From: CAZUNO01 sp964621445 [NCBI: Candidatus Hadarchaeota archaeon]
GTDB lineage: Archaea; CAYQAE01; CAYVLA01
DNA length: 64,000 nucleotides
Assembly (NCBI GenBank): GCA_964621445.1
Contig: CAZUNO010000001.1
Location: 162,834 to 226,833 of the forward strand
Direction of reading: 5' to 3'
Positions 26,745-36,390 of this stretch are shown one piece after another; positions within the stretch are counted from its first letter, which is position 1, and every line of letters starts with the position of its first letter. The translations under genes and the position numbers were made by a program. The notes under the pieces were generated by a model, which searched no databases, had not been told where the DNA came from, and worked only from the letters and a program-made list of their open reading frames with translations.

Positions 26745-27332
26745 ATGGATATCAATCTGGATGAGAGGTTCAAGCCACATCCAAACCTCAAGAAGGTTTA
26801 CAGAACCTATACTGCAATGGTGCTGCTAATCCCGGCTTTGGTCACGGTGATCGCCTTTGCTGCCGGGGGATTTCCGGTGGCAGCCCTGGCTTCTTCGGTG
26901 GTCTGGGCGGTATTCCTGGTTCCCGCCATATTTGCCCTTTACTGGATAAACAGGTTTTTTGATACAGTTTTCTTCAAGCTGACCGATAGTGAGGTGGTTG
27001 TTGAGAAGGGGGTATGGTTCAAGCAGGTCCAGAACGTGCCCTATAAACAGATAACCAACGTCACCATCAAACAGGGGCCCATCTACAGGCACTTCGGCCT
27101 TGGGAAGGTCGAAATCCAGACTGCTGGGCACTCCGCAAACCAATCTGGGCCCGAGGCCTCGATATTCGGAGTACGGGATTTCAAGGGAGTAAGAGACCAG
27201 TTAATTGAGATAATCAGAGAGGAGAAGGCATCTCCCGTATCGATGCGTTCGGGGGACGATGAGGTTGGGTTCAGCCCACAGATACTGGAGGAACTCAGGA
27301 GTATAAGGGATCTATTGGAACGCAATCTCTAG
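26745..27332 (+). CDS. Membrane protein with bacterial PH domain (bPH2/DUF304)
   Basis: 195 residues. Two transmembrane helices (about residues 27-70, VLLIPALVTVIAFAAGGFPV and a following AVFLVPAIFALYWI) precede a bPH2 domain (LTDSEVVVEKGVWFKQVQNVPYKQITNVTIKQGPIYRHFGLGKVEIQTAG). The C-terminal tail has a short helix (SPQILEELRSIRDLLERN). Typical of archaeal YdbS/YdbT-like proteins of unknown function. Confidence 0.88.
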   Translation: MDINLDERFKPHPNLKKVYRTYTAMVLLIPALVTVIAFAAGGFPVAALASSVVWAVFLVPAIFALYWINRFFDTVFFKLTDSEVVVEKGVWFKQVQNVPYKQITNVTIKQGPIYRHFGLGKVEIQTAGHSANQSGPEASIFGVRDFKGVRDQLIEIIREEKASPVSMRSGDDEVGFSPQILEELRSIRDLLERNL

Positions 27333-27345
27333 CTGCGGATTAGGG

Positions 27346-29037
27346 TTAGTTCTCGGCGAATAGTTCGATGCCCTTGACATCTGCGAAAAGGTAACCATAG
27401 GGCATATTCAGGGGTCGCATGCTCAATTTGCTCTCGCCCTCGGGAATCTCCAGCTCACCTATATCCTGAAACTCGAAGTCCTCGAATGACTCGGTGCCCT
27501 TGACAACTCCCTCCAATCTATTCTCTCCACACTCGATCCTGAACCGGGAGCCTGAGTAGATCATTGGACATGAAAGTTCAACCCTTACTTGACAATACAC
27601 TCTTTCCTGAGCATTGAGGGACCAGATGGCCCTTTGTTCCAGAGCACTCCAGGAGGTTATGCATTGGCCTGCCTCCGTTTCCCTTAATCTGAGGGTTTTC
27701 CCCTTTACCCCTCGTCCCAGAAGCCGGGCATCCCGGGCCGGAAGCTTTTTGGTGGTCCCTGGTTCCACAACGTGGACTTCTGCCTTTTCCGGTTTATCCT
27801 CCTCCTCTGAAATACTGGGCCTTCTTTGGAAATTCAGGGAAACGACCCAAGGTCCCGTGCTTGGAGGTGATGGGGGTAGGCCCCATATTTCAAGTCCTTC
27901 CGGCGAGGAATTAACCTCTAGGCTTACCGATTCTCCCAGAAAACGGGCCTCCTCAGGTCTTGTCCTAATATGGGGAACCTTTAGACAATCCGTGGGGGGC
28001 CAGCTCATCAGGTGGATGAAAACCTTACTCTTTTTCCTGGTGGCCAACAATTGGTTGGAATTATTGGTTAATTTCAGGCCACTTGTTCGATATATGGATT
28101 CTCCATTTCTTTTAAGCCAGAGACCTATCTCCCTCATTCGCTTAGCGTGTTCGCTTGGTATGGTTCCGTCAGGTTTAGGTCCTACGTTTAGAAGGTAATT
28201 ACCTCCCGCACATGCCATGCGTACCAGGGAATGGAGTAGGTACTGAGTACTGTATAGAGGGGTGTTCTCCACATACCCCCAGTGGATCTTTTGGACCGAT
28301 TGACATGATTCGAACAGATATCCGGTAAGGTCATCGGGAAGGCTTCGCTCCGGGGTGAAGAAATCACCAAAGCGCGCCCGATCATTGACCACCGCGTGGG
28401 GCTGATGCCTCTTGATCATTCTGTAGAGCTTCTCCCCACGCCATTCCACCCTGCTCTTATGCGAACCATCGAACCAAATACCATCGATCTTGCCGTAATT
28501 GGTCACTAGCTCCTTTACTTGCCCCTCTATATAGTCCTGAAAGAGCGGCCAATCCGGGTCCTGGTCAGGGGGCGGGTTTTGAAGGTCCTTGAATGCCCCC
28601 TTACGGTGGAGGTAATTCGGATGGTGCCAGTCAGGTTGCGAGTAATAGAGTATGATGGGCATACCTGACCTCTGACATGCGTCGATCACCTCCCCAACCA
28701 GGTCCCTTTCAAATGGGGTGTTGGTTATCTTGAAATCGGTCAGTTGGCTGTCAAACATACAGAAGCCATCGTGGTGCTTGGCCGAGAGGTTGATGTATCT
28801 GGCCCCAGCCTCCTGGGCCAGGGAAACCCATTCCTGTGCATCAAACCTCCGAGGGTTGAAGGTTTGTGAGAGTTTCTCGTATTCATGTCTGGGTATGTCC
28901 TCCTCGTACATTACCCATTCTCCCAGCCCGAGCTGCGAATAGATGCCAAAATGGATGAACATGCCGAATCTGGCTTGACCAAACCACCTGATTTTGGGAT
29001 CCAACCTGCTTTTTTTGGATACTATGGGCATCTTCAT
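27346..29037 (-). CDS. Alpha-L-fucosidase (GH29), cytosolic
   Basis: Removes alpha-linked L-fucose. 563 residues. The GH29 barrel is clear: KIRWFGQARFGMFIHFGIYS, ARYINLSAKHHDGFCMFDS, PIILYYSQPDWHHPNY, and the nucleophile Asp190 in KIDGIWFDG. A beta-sandwich follows (NYLLNVGPKPDGTIPSEHAKRM at the junction), and the last 130 residues resemble a carbohydrate-binding module. No signal peptide is present, unlike most secreted fucosidases. It lies 77 bases downstream of a HAD phosphatase gene on the same strand and opens the sugar-polymer region of the window. Confidence 0.93.
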   Translation of the reverse strand: MKMPIVSKKSRLDPKIRWFGQARFGMFIHFGIYSQLGLGEWVMYEEDIPRHEYEKLSQTFNPRRFDAQEWVSLAQEAGARYINLSAKHHDGFCMFDSQLTDFKITNTPFERDLVGEVIDACQRSGMPIILYYSQPDWHHPNYLHRKGAFKDLQNPPPDQDPDWPLFQDYIEGQVKELVTNYGKIDGIWFDGSHKSRVEWRGEKLYRMIKRHQPHAVVNDRARFGDFFTPERSLPDDLTGYLFESCQSVQKIHWGYVENTPLYSTQYLLHSLVRMACAGGNYLLNVGPKPDGTIPSEHAKRMREIGLWLKRNGESIYRTSGLKLTNNSNQLLATRKKSKVFIHLMSWPPTDCLKVPHIRTRPEEARFLGESVSLEVNSSPEGLEIWGLPPSPPSTGPWVVSLNFQRRPSISEEEDKPEKAEVHVVEPGTTKKLPARDARLLGRGVKGKTLRLRETEAGQCITSWSALEQRAIWSLNAQERVYCQVRVELSCPMIYSGSRFRIECGENRLEGVVKGTESFEDFEFQDIGELEIPEGESKLSMRPLNMPYGYLFADVKGIELFAEN

Positions 29038-29113
29038 CTACCTGCATCAGGTTCAGTGCCCGCCGGTAGGAAAATCTTCTCCTTAACTACTGGTGGATTC
29101 AGAAACCACTTTT

Positions 29114-29830
29114 CTATGATTCTAGGGAATCCAGCGTTGAGGGAATCTCCTCTAAACCCTTTATCACGGGGCAGAAAAGTTGGTTGTACCTCCCCTCGCG
29201 ATCGATAATTATGGGCTGGATCCCCATCTTCATAGCCCCCACGGCGTCGGATCCAACGCTATCTCCAATGTGAACGGACTCATGGGCCCGACCATCAATT
29301 GAGGCCAATGCCGCTGCAAAGATCTCGGGGTCCGGTTTGCGGAACCCCAGCGCTCTAGAGGCCACAATGGTGTCAAAGAACTCGTGGATACCCAGGGTCT
29401 TGCAGAATCCAATCAGATCCGGATCCCAGTTGGATATTACTCCAATCTTAAGGCCGCGTTTGCTCAATTTCCTCAGAACGGGTACTGCGTTTTCATATGG
29501 CTGAATGGGATTGAATTGGCTCTTCAATAGGTCTTCCGCTATCTCCCTAGCCGGGGAGAGTCCCAGAATATGCAGAGTATTCTCTATCTTGGCTAGAAGC
29601 CTCCTGTTCAGATTTTCAACGCTTTGCTTGTAAGGAGTTAGGTGGGGAACCTGTTTGCGGGCATTCTGGTATGCATCCAGCATTTCCTGACCCGAGATAT
29701 CGTAATCCCATTTTCTCAATAGAATGGCAAATCCTACCTGGCGATCGATCTCTCTATGTACCAGGGTGTTTCCCATATCGAAGAAAACATTCTCGATGCG
29801 CATTGGGTTTGGGAAAGGAAGTCTACTCAC
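29114..29830 (-). CDS. HAD-superfamily hydrolase
   Basis: 238 residues with an alpha-helical cap. Motif I is FFDMGNTLVHRE: the nucleophile Asp is present but the second Asp (general acid) is Gly, a variant found in a minority of HAD proteins and sometimes linked to altered chemistry. Motif II is VISNWDPD, motif III is RKPDPEIF, and motif IV is HIGDSVGSDAVGA. Likely a phosphatase of a sugar phosphate; probably co-transcribed with the fucosidase. Confidence 0.88.
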   Translation of the reverse strand: MSRLPFPNPMRIENVFFDMGNTLVHREIDRQVGFAILLRKWDYDISGQEMLDAYQNARKQVPHLTPYKQSVENLNRRLLAKIENTLHILGLSPAREIAEDLLKSQFNPIQPYENAVPVLRKLSKRGLKIGVISNWDPDLIGFCKTLGIHEFFDTIVASRALGFRKPDPEIFAAALASIDGRAHESVHIGDSVGSDAVGAMKMGIQPIIIDREGRYNQLFCPVIKGLEEIPSTLDSLES

Positions 29831-29965
29831 AAATATTTCCTTCCCAGCATGATCCAGCCAGCCCGGAAATGAGAAATCACGTGTCCAGAGGGTAGTTGAG
29901 CTGGGGAATACTTATCAAATATATGGACTTCCCCCTAAAGGAACTGTAACCGAGGAGAACGGAGA

Positions 29966-31069
29966 ATGATTGAGAGGGAGGATATCAGTGAAACGCTAAG
30001 CGAATACGACGGCAATAATCTAACTTTGGGGGTGCTTTGTTCCCATTCGGCCCTCCAAATCTTCCACGGTTCAAAGCTCGAGGGCTTCAGAACCATGGGA
30101 GTTTGCCCTCAGAGAAGAAAGAAAGCCTACAGCGCCTTCGCCAGGGCAAAACCCGATGAATTTCTAATGGTGGATTGCTTCGCTGATATCCTGAAGGAGG
30201 AGAATCAGGAGATCTTGAGGGAAAAGAACACCATAATGCTGCCTCATGGATCTTTCGTGGAATATGTGGGGTCGGATAATCTGCTGGAAAAGTTCAGGGT
30301 ACCCATATTCGGAAATAGAAGGTCATTGAAATGGGAAGGGGAGAGAAGCAAGCAGAGGGAGTGGTTGAGTAAAGCCGGGCTAAGGCTTCCGAATCAGTAT
30401 GGGGATCCCTCGGAGATTGACGGCAAATGCTTTGTCAAATTCAGCGGAGCAAAGGGAGGGCGGGGATTCTTCACCGCAAGCAGCGAAGAGGAGTTCAACC
30501 AAAAGCTAGAGGAGGAACTAGAAAAGGGAAACATAACCGATGAGGACGCGGAAAAAGTGACTATCCAGGAGTTCATGTCTGGAATAAGGTACTATCCCCA
30601 CTACTTCTTCTCACTTTTCGATTTAAGGGGAGCGCCAACTGCTGATGGCGCACTGGAAATTTTGGGAATGGATCGCAGGATAGAGCCCATTGATGAAAGT
30701 TACCGTGGGTTACCCAAAATACCACCTGCTTTCTTTAATTACACGGTGACCGGGAACCAACCCCTTGTCATCCGGGAAAAGCTCCTTGTTGATCTGTTGG
30801 AAATGGGCTCCAGGGTTGTAGAATCTTCCAAGGTGATATTCCCACCGGGGATCAATGGTCCATTCTGTCTGGAGACGGTTTACCACCCCGATACCGGTTT
30901 CACAGTCTTTGAGATCTCTGGTAGGATCGTGGCGGGGACCAATCTCTTCCCTATGGGTTCTCCCTATTCAGATCTTTCCTTCGAAGAGCCAATGTCCACG
31001 GGCAGGAGGATGGCAAAAGAGATTAAGGATGCAATGGCCCAGGGTAAATTGGATAGGGTAATCTACTAG
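29966..31069 (+). CDS. purP: PurP-type ATP-grasp ligase, paralogue 1
   Basis: 367 residues, close in length and layout to archaeal PurP, which makes FAICAR from AICAR, formate and ATP in purine synthesis. It shows CSHSALQIFHGSKLEGF, LPHGSFVEYVG, PIFGNRRSLKWEGERSKQ, VKFSGAKGGRGFFTASSEEEF (ATP-binding), VVIPPG-like FPPGINGPFCLE, and VFEISGRIVAGTN (metal-binding Glu). GAGGAG before the ATG supports the start. A closely related gene follows after 20 bases. No other purine gene is near, so whether it is the biosynthetic enzyme or a recruited relative is uncertain. Confidence 0.9.
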   Translation: MIEREDISETLSEYDGNNLTLGVLCSHSALQIFHGSKLEGFRTMGVCPQRRKKAYSAFARAKPDEFLMVDCFADILKEENQEILREKNTIMLPHGSFVEYVGSDNLLEKFRVPIFGNRRSLKWEGERSKQREWLSKAGLRLPNQYGDPSEIDGKCFVKFSGAKGGRGFFTASSEEEFNQKLEEELEKGNITDEDAEKVTIQEFMSGIRYYPHYFFSLFDLRGAPTADGALEILGMDRRIEPIDESYRGLPKIPPAFFNYTVTGNQPLVIREKLLVDLLEMGSRVVESSKVIFPPGINGPFCLETVYHPDTGFTVFEISGRIVAGTNLFPMGSPYSDLSFEEPMSTGRRMAKEIKDAMAQGKLDRVIY

Positions 31070-31088
31070 TTAAAAGAGGGAGTAAGAG

Positions 31089-32276
31089 ATGATTGAGAGA
31101 GAGGATATACAGCAAATAGCACGGGAATATGATGCGGAAGATGTACATATCGGAATTTTTGGTTCACACTCAGCTCTTCCTATAGGTTACGCCGCCAAAA
31201 AGGCGCGTCTGCCCACGGTTCTATTTGCCAAGGAGGGCAGGGAAAATACTTACGTCAAATATAATCCAGCTCTTTATGATGATATAGTGATCGTCAAAAA
31301 GTGGAAAGAGATACTGGATAGACAGAGTGATATGAGGGATAAAAACCTGGTGTTCATCCCAAATCGTTCCTTTGTGGTCTATGTGGGCCTGGATGAGATC
31401 GAGGAAAATTTTGAAGTTCCCATTTATGGGTCAAGAGGGCTTCTGCGGGCGGAGGAGCGGAACGCTAATCCTCCCAGAAACCAGTATTACCTGATGGAAA
31501 GTTCAGGGGTTAGAAAGCCACACCTCTTCCAGGACCCGGATGGTATCGACAGGTTATCGGTGGTAAAAGTCCAACAAAAGAACAATCCCCTGGAGAGAGC
31601 GTACTTCTATCCCAGTGACCCGGACGAGTACCGGGAAATGGCAGCCAGGAAGATAGAGTCTGGTGAGATAAGCGAGGAAGGCCTTGATAAGGCGGCGATT
31701 GAGGAGTTCGTAATTGGCCCCATGCTTAATGCTAATTTCCACTCCTACGGCCTCAACCTGGGTGGTGCTGGATGGTTCCCGACTGATATCGATCTTCTGG
31801 GATTCAGCGACCGGGAGCAGACCAATGAGGTCGGTTATAGGAACCTTCCTGCCGAGATACAGATGGAACTATCCAGAAGGGGTTTCAGAAGGACCAACGA
31901 GGAGATATGTCACAGGGGAAAGACGCTACGGGAGTCCAAGCTGGATATGGTCTACAATAGCGCGGAAAGGATAATGCGGACCCTAAAGGAGGAGGTACCA
32001 CCGGGTATGATAGGCCCCATCGGGATACAGGGAGCGGTTCCCACCGACGAGAATGACAGGCCGGAGTTCGTTATCTTCGATCTTAGTTTCAGGGTTCCTG
32101 GAGACCCCGCAATGGGTCCAACCTCTCCCTACCTGAGGTACCTTGATGCAAAGAGCTCAAGTATCTACCGCGAGTTCATGGGAGATGGGTGGCGAATTGA
32201 GAGCCCGCTTGATGTCTCCATGATGGAGATAAGGAAGGCCATGCATCATGAAATGTTGGAAGAAGTCGTAACCTAG
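31089..32276 (+). CDS. PurP-like ATP-grasp ligase, divergent paralogue 2
   Basis: 395 residues, sharing the opening MIEREDI and overall layout with paralogue 1 (GSHSALPIGYAAKKA, IPNRSFVVYVGLDE, PPGMIGPIGIQGA, FVIFDLSFRVPGD) but changed in key places. The ATP-grasp VKFSGAKGGRGFF of paralogue 1 reads VKVQQKNNPLERAYF, losing the glycine-rich loop, and PHGSF is PNRSF. It matches the second class of PurP-like proteins present in some archaea, whose reaction is not established. GAGGGAG precedes the ATG. It probably forms an operon with paralogue 1 and perhaps with the sulfatase gene 53 bases downstream. Confidence 0.85.
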   Translation: MIEREDIQQIAREYDAEDVHIGIFGSHSALPIGYAAKKARLPTVLFAKEGRENTYVKYNPALYDDIVIVKKWKEILDRQSDMRDKNLVFIPNRSFVVYVGLDEIEENFEVPIYGSRGLLRAEERNANPPRNQYYLMESSGVRKPHLFQDPDGIDRLSVVKVQQKNNPLERAYFYPSDPDEYREMAARKIESGEISEEGLDKAAIEEFVIGPMLNANFHSYGLNLGGAGWFPTDIDLLGFSDREQTNEVGYRNLPAEIQMELSRRGFRRTNEEICHRGKTLRESKLDMVYNSAERIMRTLKEEVPPGMIGPIGIQGAVPTDENDRPEFVIFDLSFRVPGDPAMGPTSPYLRYLDAKSSSIYREFMGDGWRIESPLDVSMMEIRKAMHHEMLEEVVT

Positions 32277-32329
32277 GGTCAACTCTGGGGACGAGTGCCA
32301 TTTAAGAGTAGATTTATGGGAGTGACGTT

Positions 32330-33736
32330 ATGAGCAAGCAAGATAGACCCAATATTCTTTTTATCATGTCCGACGACCATGCGGCACACGCCATCAGTGC
32401 CTATGGGAGTCGGATCAATCAAACGCCAAATATAGATAGGATTGCAAAGGAGGGCGTTCGTTTTGACAACTGCTTCTGCACCAATTCGATTTGTACACCA
32501 AGCAGGGCCACCATATTGACCGGAAAACATAGCCATATGAACGGAGTTTTAACCCTCAGGAACGACTTTAACCGGGATCAGCAACACGTTGGGAAGTTGC
32601 TTCGGAAGGCTGGCTACGAGACTGCGGTTATCGGAAAATGGCATCTGCATACACAGCCCAGCGGATTCGATTACTACAATGTCCTGCCCGGACAAGGTCT
32701 ATATCATGACCCCTTTTTGAAGGAAAGGGGAAAGGAGTGGAGGGATCACAATAAAGGTGGAGAGAGATACGAGGGTTATGTAACCGATATCATCACGGAT
32801 CTCAGCATCGATTGGATAGAGGAAAGGGATGAAGGAAATCCATTCTTCCTTTGCTGTCACCATAAGGCTCCACACAGGCACTGGGTCCCGGATGAGAAAC
32901 ATTCCCATATGTATGATGATGTTGAGATACCCCAACCGGAGACCTTTAATGACGACTACAGCAACAGGGCCCGAGCCGCAAAGGAGGCCAAGATGAGGGT
33001 GGGAGAGGACCTCAATGAAAAAGACCTGAAAACGGAGGCACCGAAGTCGCTAAGCGATGAGGACTTGAAGACCTGGAAATACCAGCGTTACATAAAGGAC
33101 TACCTACGATGCGTCGCCTCCATGGATGACAATATTGGGAGGTTGCTTGATTATGTGGATTCCAGGGACCTCATTGATGACACCATAGTGATCTACACCT
33201 CGGACCAGGGATTCTTTCTCGGTGATCATGGCTGGTTCGACAAGCGTTTCATGTATGAGGAATCCCTCAGGATGCCCTTCTTGGTACGCTATCCGGATGA
33301 GATTAAGCCCGGAACGGTAAATGATGATATCGTTCTAAACCTGGATTTTGCCGAGACCTTTCTGGATTACGCGGATGCGAGGATCCCGGAGGAGATGCAG
33401 GGGCGTAGCCTAAGGCCATTGTTCAGGGGCCAAAGCCCTGAAGACTGGCGAAAATATATGTACTATAGGTATTGGATGCATCTGTCCCATCACTATGTGT
33501 GTGCCCATTATGGGCTACGCACTAAAAGATACAAGCTCATATACTACTATGGGGAGGCGTTGGGGGCTGAGGGGGCCGTTGATGAACCAAAGGACCCTGA
33601 ATGGGAGCTTTTTGACCTGGAAGAGGATCCCCTGGAGATTAATAGCATCTATGATGATCCCCAGTATGAAAATGAGGTTAGGAATCTTAAAGAAATGCTT
33701 AAAAAAGCCAAGTCCGAGGCCGGGGACTCAAAATAG
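32330..33736 (+). CDS. Type I sulfatase, cytosolic
   Basis: 468 residues of the arylsulfatase family. The metal-binding N-terminus is NILFIMSDDHAAHAISAYG; the active-site Cys55 lies in a canonical CTPSRATILTGKH motif, which must be converted to formylglycine for activity. Later elements are VIGKWHLH, HHKAPHRHWVP, and YTSDQGFFLGDHGWFDKR. No signal peptide precedes MSKQDRPNILF, so the protein stays in the cytosol. A GGGAGTGA lies five bases before the ATG. No formylglycine-generating enzyme gene is recognisable in the window. The substrate is probably a sulfated sugar, given the surrounding glycosidases. Confidence 0.93.
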   Translation: MSKQDRPNILFIMSDDHAAHAISAYGSRINQTPNIDRIAKEGVRFDNCFCTNSICTPSRATILTGKHSHMNGVLTLRNDFNRDQQHVGKLLRKAGYETAVIGKWHLHTQPSGFDYYNVLPGQGLYHDPFLKERGKEWRDHNKGGERYEGYVTDIITDLSIDWIEERDEGNPFFLCCHHKAPHRHWVPDEKHSHMYDDVEIPQPETFNDDYSNRARAAKEAKMRVGEDLNEKDLKTEAPKSLSDEDLKTWKYQRYIKDYLRCVASMDDNIGRLLDYVDSRDLIDDTIVIYTSDQGFFLGDHGWFDKRFMYEESLRMPFLVRYPDEIKPGTVNDDIVLNLDFAETFLDYADARIPEEMQGRSLRPLFRGQSPEDWRKYMYYRYWMHLSHHYVCAHYGLRTKRYKLIYYYGEALGAEGAVDEPKDPEWELFDLEEDPLEINSIYDDPQYENEVRNLKEMLKKAKSEAGDSK

Positions 33737-33821
33737 ATATCGGAATCCTGTGAAAATAGGTCACGAAACAGATACTTATTATGCGGAGATAGTGTGCTAA
33801 TACCGGTTCCATGGTGATGGT

Positions 33822-33926
33822 TTGGACCTGGCCTTGTATGCCCTTTACTATTTCGGAATCACCATAATCTCGGCCTTCTTACTTTGGAAACTAAGTCAGA
33901 GGTTTAATGGAAGGAGGATAATGTAA
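33822..33926 (+). CDS. Possible 34-residue single-span membrane peptide
   Basis: A short frame from a TTG: about 20 hydrophobic residues (LYALYYFGITIISAFLLW) followed by a basic tail (KLSQRFNGRRIM). GGTGATGG lies immediately upstream. The positive-inside tail and span look genuine, but a TTG start and the decayed neighbourhood leave open that it is a remnant of a larger transporter gene. Confidence 0.3.
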   Translation: MDLALYALYYFGITIISAFLLWKLSQRFNGRRIM

Positions 33927-33972
33927 TCAATGTTCTCCAACCCTGGATGAGTGAGGGCTTTGCCCCCCCCCC

Positions 33973-35191
33973 TCAGGTTTGCTCCATATTTATGAAACAA
34001 AGTGGGTCCTCCGCAAGGTAGTCCCCGGTTGTGGCAAAGGCCCTCGCTCGACAGCCCCCACAGATCTTCTTGTACTGGCAATCCCCGCATCTGCCCTCGA
34101 GTAATTTTTCTTGGTCCCGTAGATTCTGCAAAACTTTGCAGCCCCTCCATATTGAATTGAAAGACTCCTCCCGAAAATTTCCACAAACGATATCGATAAA
34201 GGGACAGGGCAGAACATCGCCGTTGGGCCTGATATATTCGAATCCCCACCCCTTGGAGCATCCGTGAAATAGGTGCTCGGCGAGCTTTCTTTCCAAGCTA
34301 CCCTTTCTGCCCCGACTTTCCAGGATATAGGGCCAATACTGAGGACCGACAAGGGGGGTCCAATGATGGCACCTGAGTCCCTTTGCGCCCTTGCCAGGAA
34401 TTGAATGAACTTCCGGTGTTGGTGCCTATTGAGCTGTGATTTCTCCATTTTTGCCGCTCTTCCCACGATTTGGTAGCAGAGAGTGAGTGGGGCTCCTAGC
34501 TCGGAAAGAGTTTGGTTCAGGGACTCTATCTGTTTGATGTCCCTGTCCATGAGCGTTATATTGACGTGGAGTGCTATGCCCGCCTTGACTATGGCTTTCA
34601 TTCCGTTTATTGCGGCCTGGTAAGTGCCCGGCTGGCCCCTTATTTGGTCATGGATTTCCTGGTTCCGTCGAGGCTCACCGCCGCGATTGAAACCCCATGA
34701 CGCTTAAGCTCCCTGGCCATCTCGTCATCGACAAGCGTCCCATTTGTAGCCAGGGTATTGACAAATCCAAGTTCCTGGGAATACCCGAGAAGATCGAAAA
34801 TGTCATCTCTAATCAGCGGTTCCCCTCCCGTGAATGCTACCATTCCGAAATCGTCAACTTGGGCCAATTGACGGAGAAGTTGATGCCCCTCCTCGGTTGT
34901 GAGTTCGCTCTTTCTATAGGTCTGGCTTGAGTGGCAGTGAACACAGTTAAGGTTGCAATTCTTGGTAACCTCCCATACGGGGTGGTACGGAAAGCCAATG
35001 CAGCCCATGCCTATGGACCCACCTGCTCCTGGTAGACATTTTAGGCCGCTTCCAGCTAGCCACTGGGGCAGCTTCCTCCCGCCGGTTAGAGATCCCAGAT
35101 AGATCGCACTCAGCCCCTGTCTTGCGAGCAATGTGGGAGGCCACCAGAAGGGCTTCACTATATTTCGTCTGGATTTATGTGAGGTAGCCAA
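33973..35191 (-). pseudogene. Decayed radical SAM/SPASM protein, AhbD/NirJ-like
   Basis: Pieces in three frames join into one protein. The N-terminal piece has the radical SAM cluster CNLNCVHC, FTGGEPL and AAVSLDGTR; the C-terminal piece has the auxiliary-cluster SPASM cysteines, CPFIDIVCG and CQYKKICGGCRARAFATTGDYLAEDPLC, the latter typical of the haem-synthesis AhbC/AhbD/NirJ group. A one-base loss near 34665 shifts ...SLDGTRKS into the frame reading HDQIRGQPGTYQ, and an extra GC near 34390 shifts again. With two frameshifts it is not functional unless the sequence has errors. It is adjacent to a decayed prenyltransferase gene. Confidence 0.85.
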
Positions 35192-36100
35192 TCATGTAGC
35201 CCCCGGTGTGCCGATATTTACCAGTATGTTGAGACCGCACAGGATCTCTATTTTGGGTTTTTCCCACCAGCGGGCATTCCTTATCAAGATAACTAGGAGG
35301 ACGGAGAGAATGGACACGGGAATGTATGCGACCAGACTGGTGAATACGCCTGTTTTGAGAACCGATGCTGAGAATGCTGTTATACTGACAACGGATAGGA
35401 ACTCGTAGAGTCTAGATGCCGATTTTTTTCCTATCCGGGCCACCATGTTGTGTTTCCTGGATACGATATCGGCCTCGTGGTCCGGAAATTAATTTAGTAG
35501 GATGACGTTGAATATGGTGGTGCCTATTGAAATGGAGATCAAGTGAAGGATAAAGGGGATTTCACCCCTCTGCAGGTAATAGCCGGTGGCCACCGGTAGT
35601 CAGCCATAGCAAAAGGCAATCCACATCTCGCCAAGTCCTCTGGACACCCAGCGGGCTGGTCTGGTAGAGTAGAAGAAACCACCAATCAGTCCCATCAACC
35701 CAGTGGTAGCGTTAAGTGGCATGTTCCAATCCAAAGCCACAGTACATGCCCACTACACAGGCCCCAAAAACACATGTTATTGAGGCGTAAAAGACGGGTC
35801 TTTCCTCGACTTCACCCGCCCAAATCTTGCCTGGCCCGCCAGAGTAACGGCTGGATCCTTGGGCGTGTGAGATGGCATCCTCTTCCTGGTCCCAGTATTC
35901 TCCAAATAGATGGGCACTCAGCATTACCAGGACAACTCCCATAGCTCCGAGGGCAAGAATCGCGGCATAAAACTGTCCGGCTGGATTCCAGGCCAGGAAA
36001 GTACCCAGAGCGAAGGGCAGGACCCCACGATATGGAACGGCGGACGGGCAAGAGCGAGCCAGGTTGTCATGGAATCCGTGATGATGACGTCCATTTCCAT
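35192..36100 (-). pseudogene. Decayed UbiA/MenA-family prenyltransferase
   Basis: Translated pieces match a polyprenyl transferase: LALARPPFHIVG at the N-terminus, then in another frame VLPFALGTFLAWN and AHLFGEYWDQEEDAISH (the Asp-rich prenyl-diphosphate site), and later FPDHEADIVSRKHNMVARIG (second Asp-rich site). Lesions include a frameshift near 36025 in a G run, a TGA at 35600-35602 and a TAA at 35489-35491. Its end abuts the decayed radical SAM gene, so a former two-gene unit, perhaps for a quinone or haem-type cofactor, has been lost. Confidence 0.82.
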
Positions 36101-36390
36101 CCACCGAATTGCTGTGTGGACCCACCCGGAGGTGATAAATATGGTCTATGGAAAAGATGTAGGTCAGGGTTCAACTCATGCCATGTATTCAACACGAATG
36201 CCTTTGGAGAAGGCACTTCCGAAAAGGAGGTATTGACTGGGAATGGAATTTCTAGTTTTCTTCAAACCCTCAGTAGAGGGGCACCTATGACCAGGTGAAT
36301 ATTGAAATCACGTTATTAGTTTTGGTTCCATGGGTAGGTAAGGCTTTTCCCGGACCGAATAATCAAGTGAAGAAAGGCTTTGGCTCCGTG

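Noticed and set aside
33973-35191. Decayed radical SAM/SPASM gene as a sulfatase maturase (anSME)
   Set aside because: Its C-terminal CGGCRARAFATTGDYLAEDPLC pattern fits AhbD/NirJ-like proteins, and it is broken, so it cannot mature the adjacent sulfatase.
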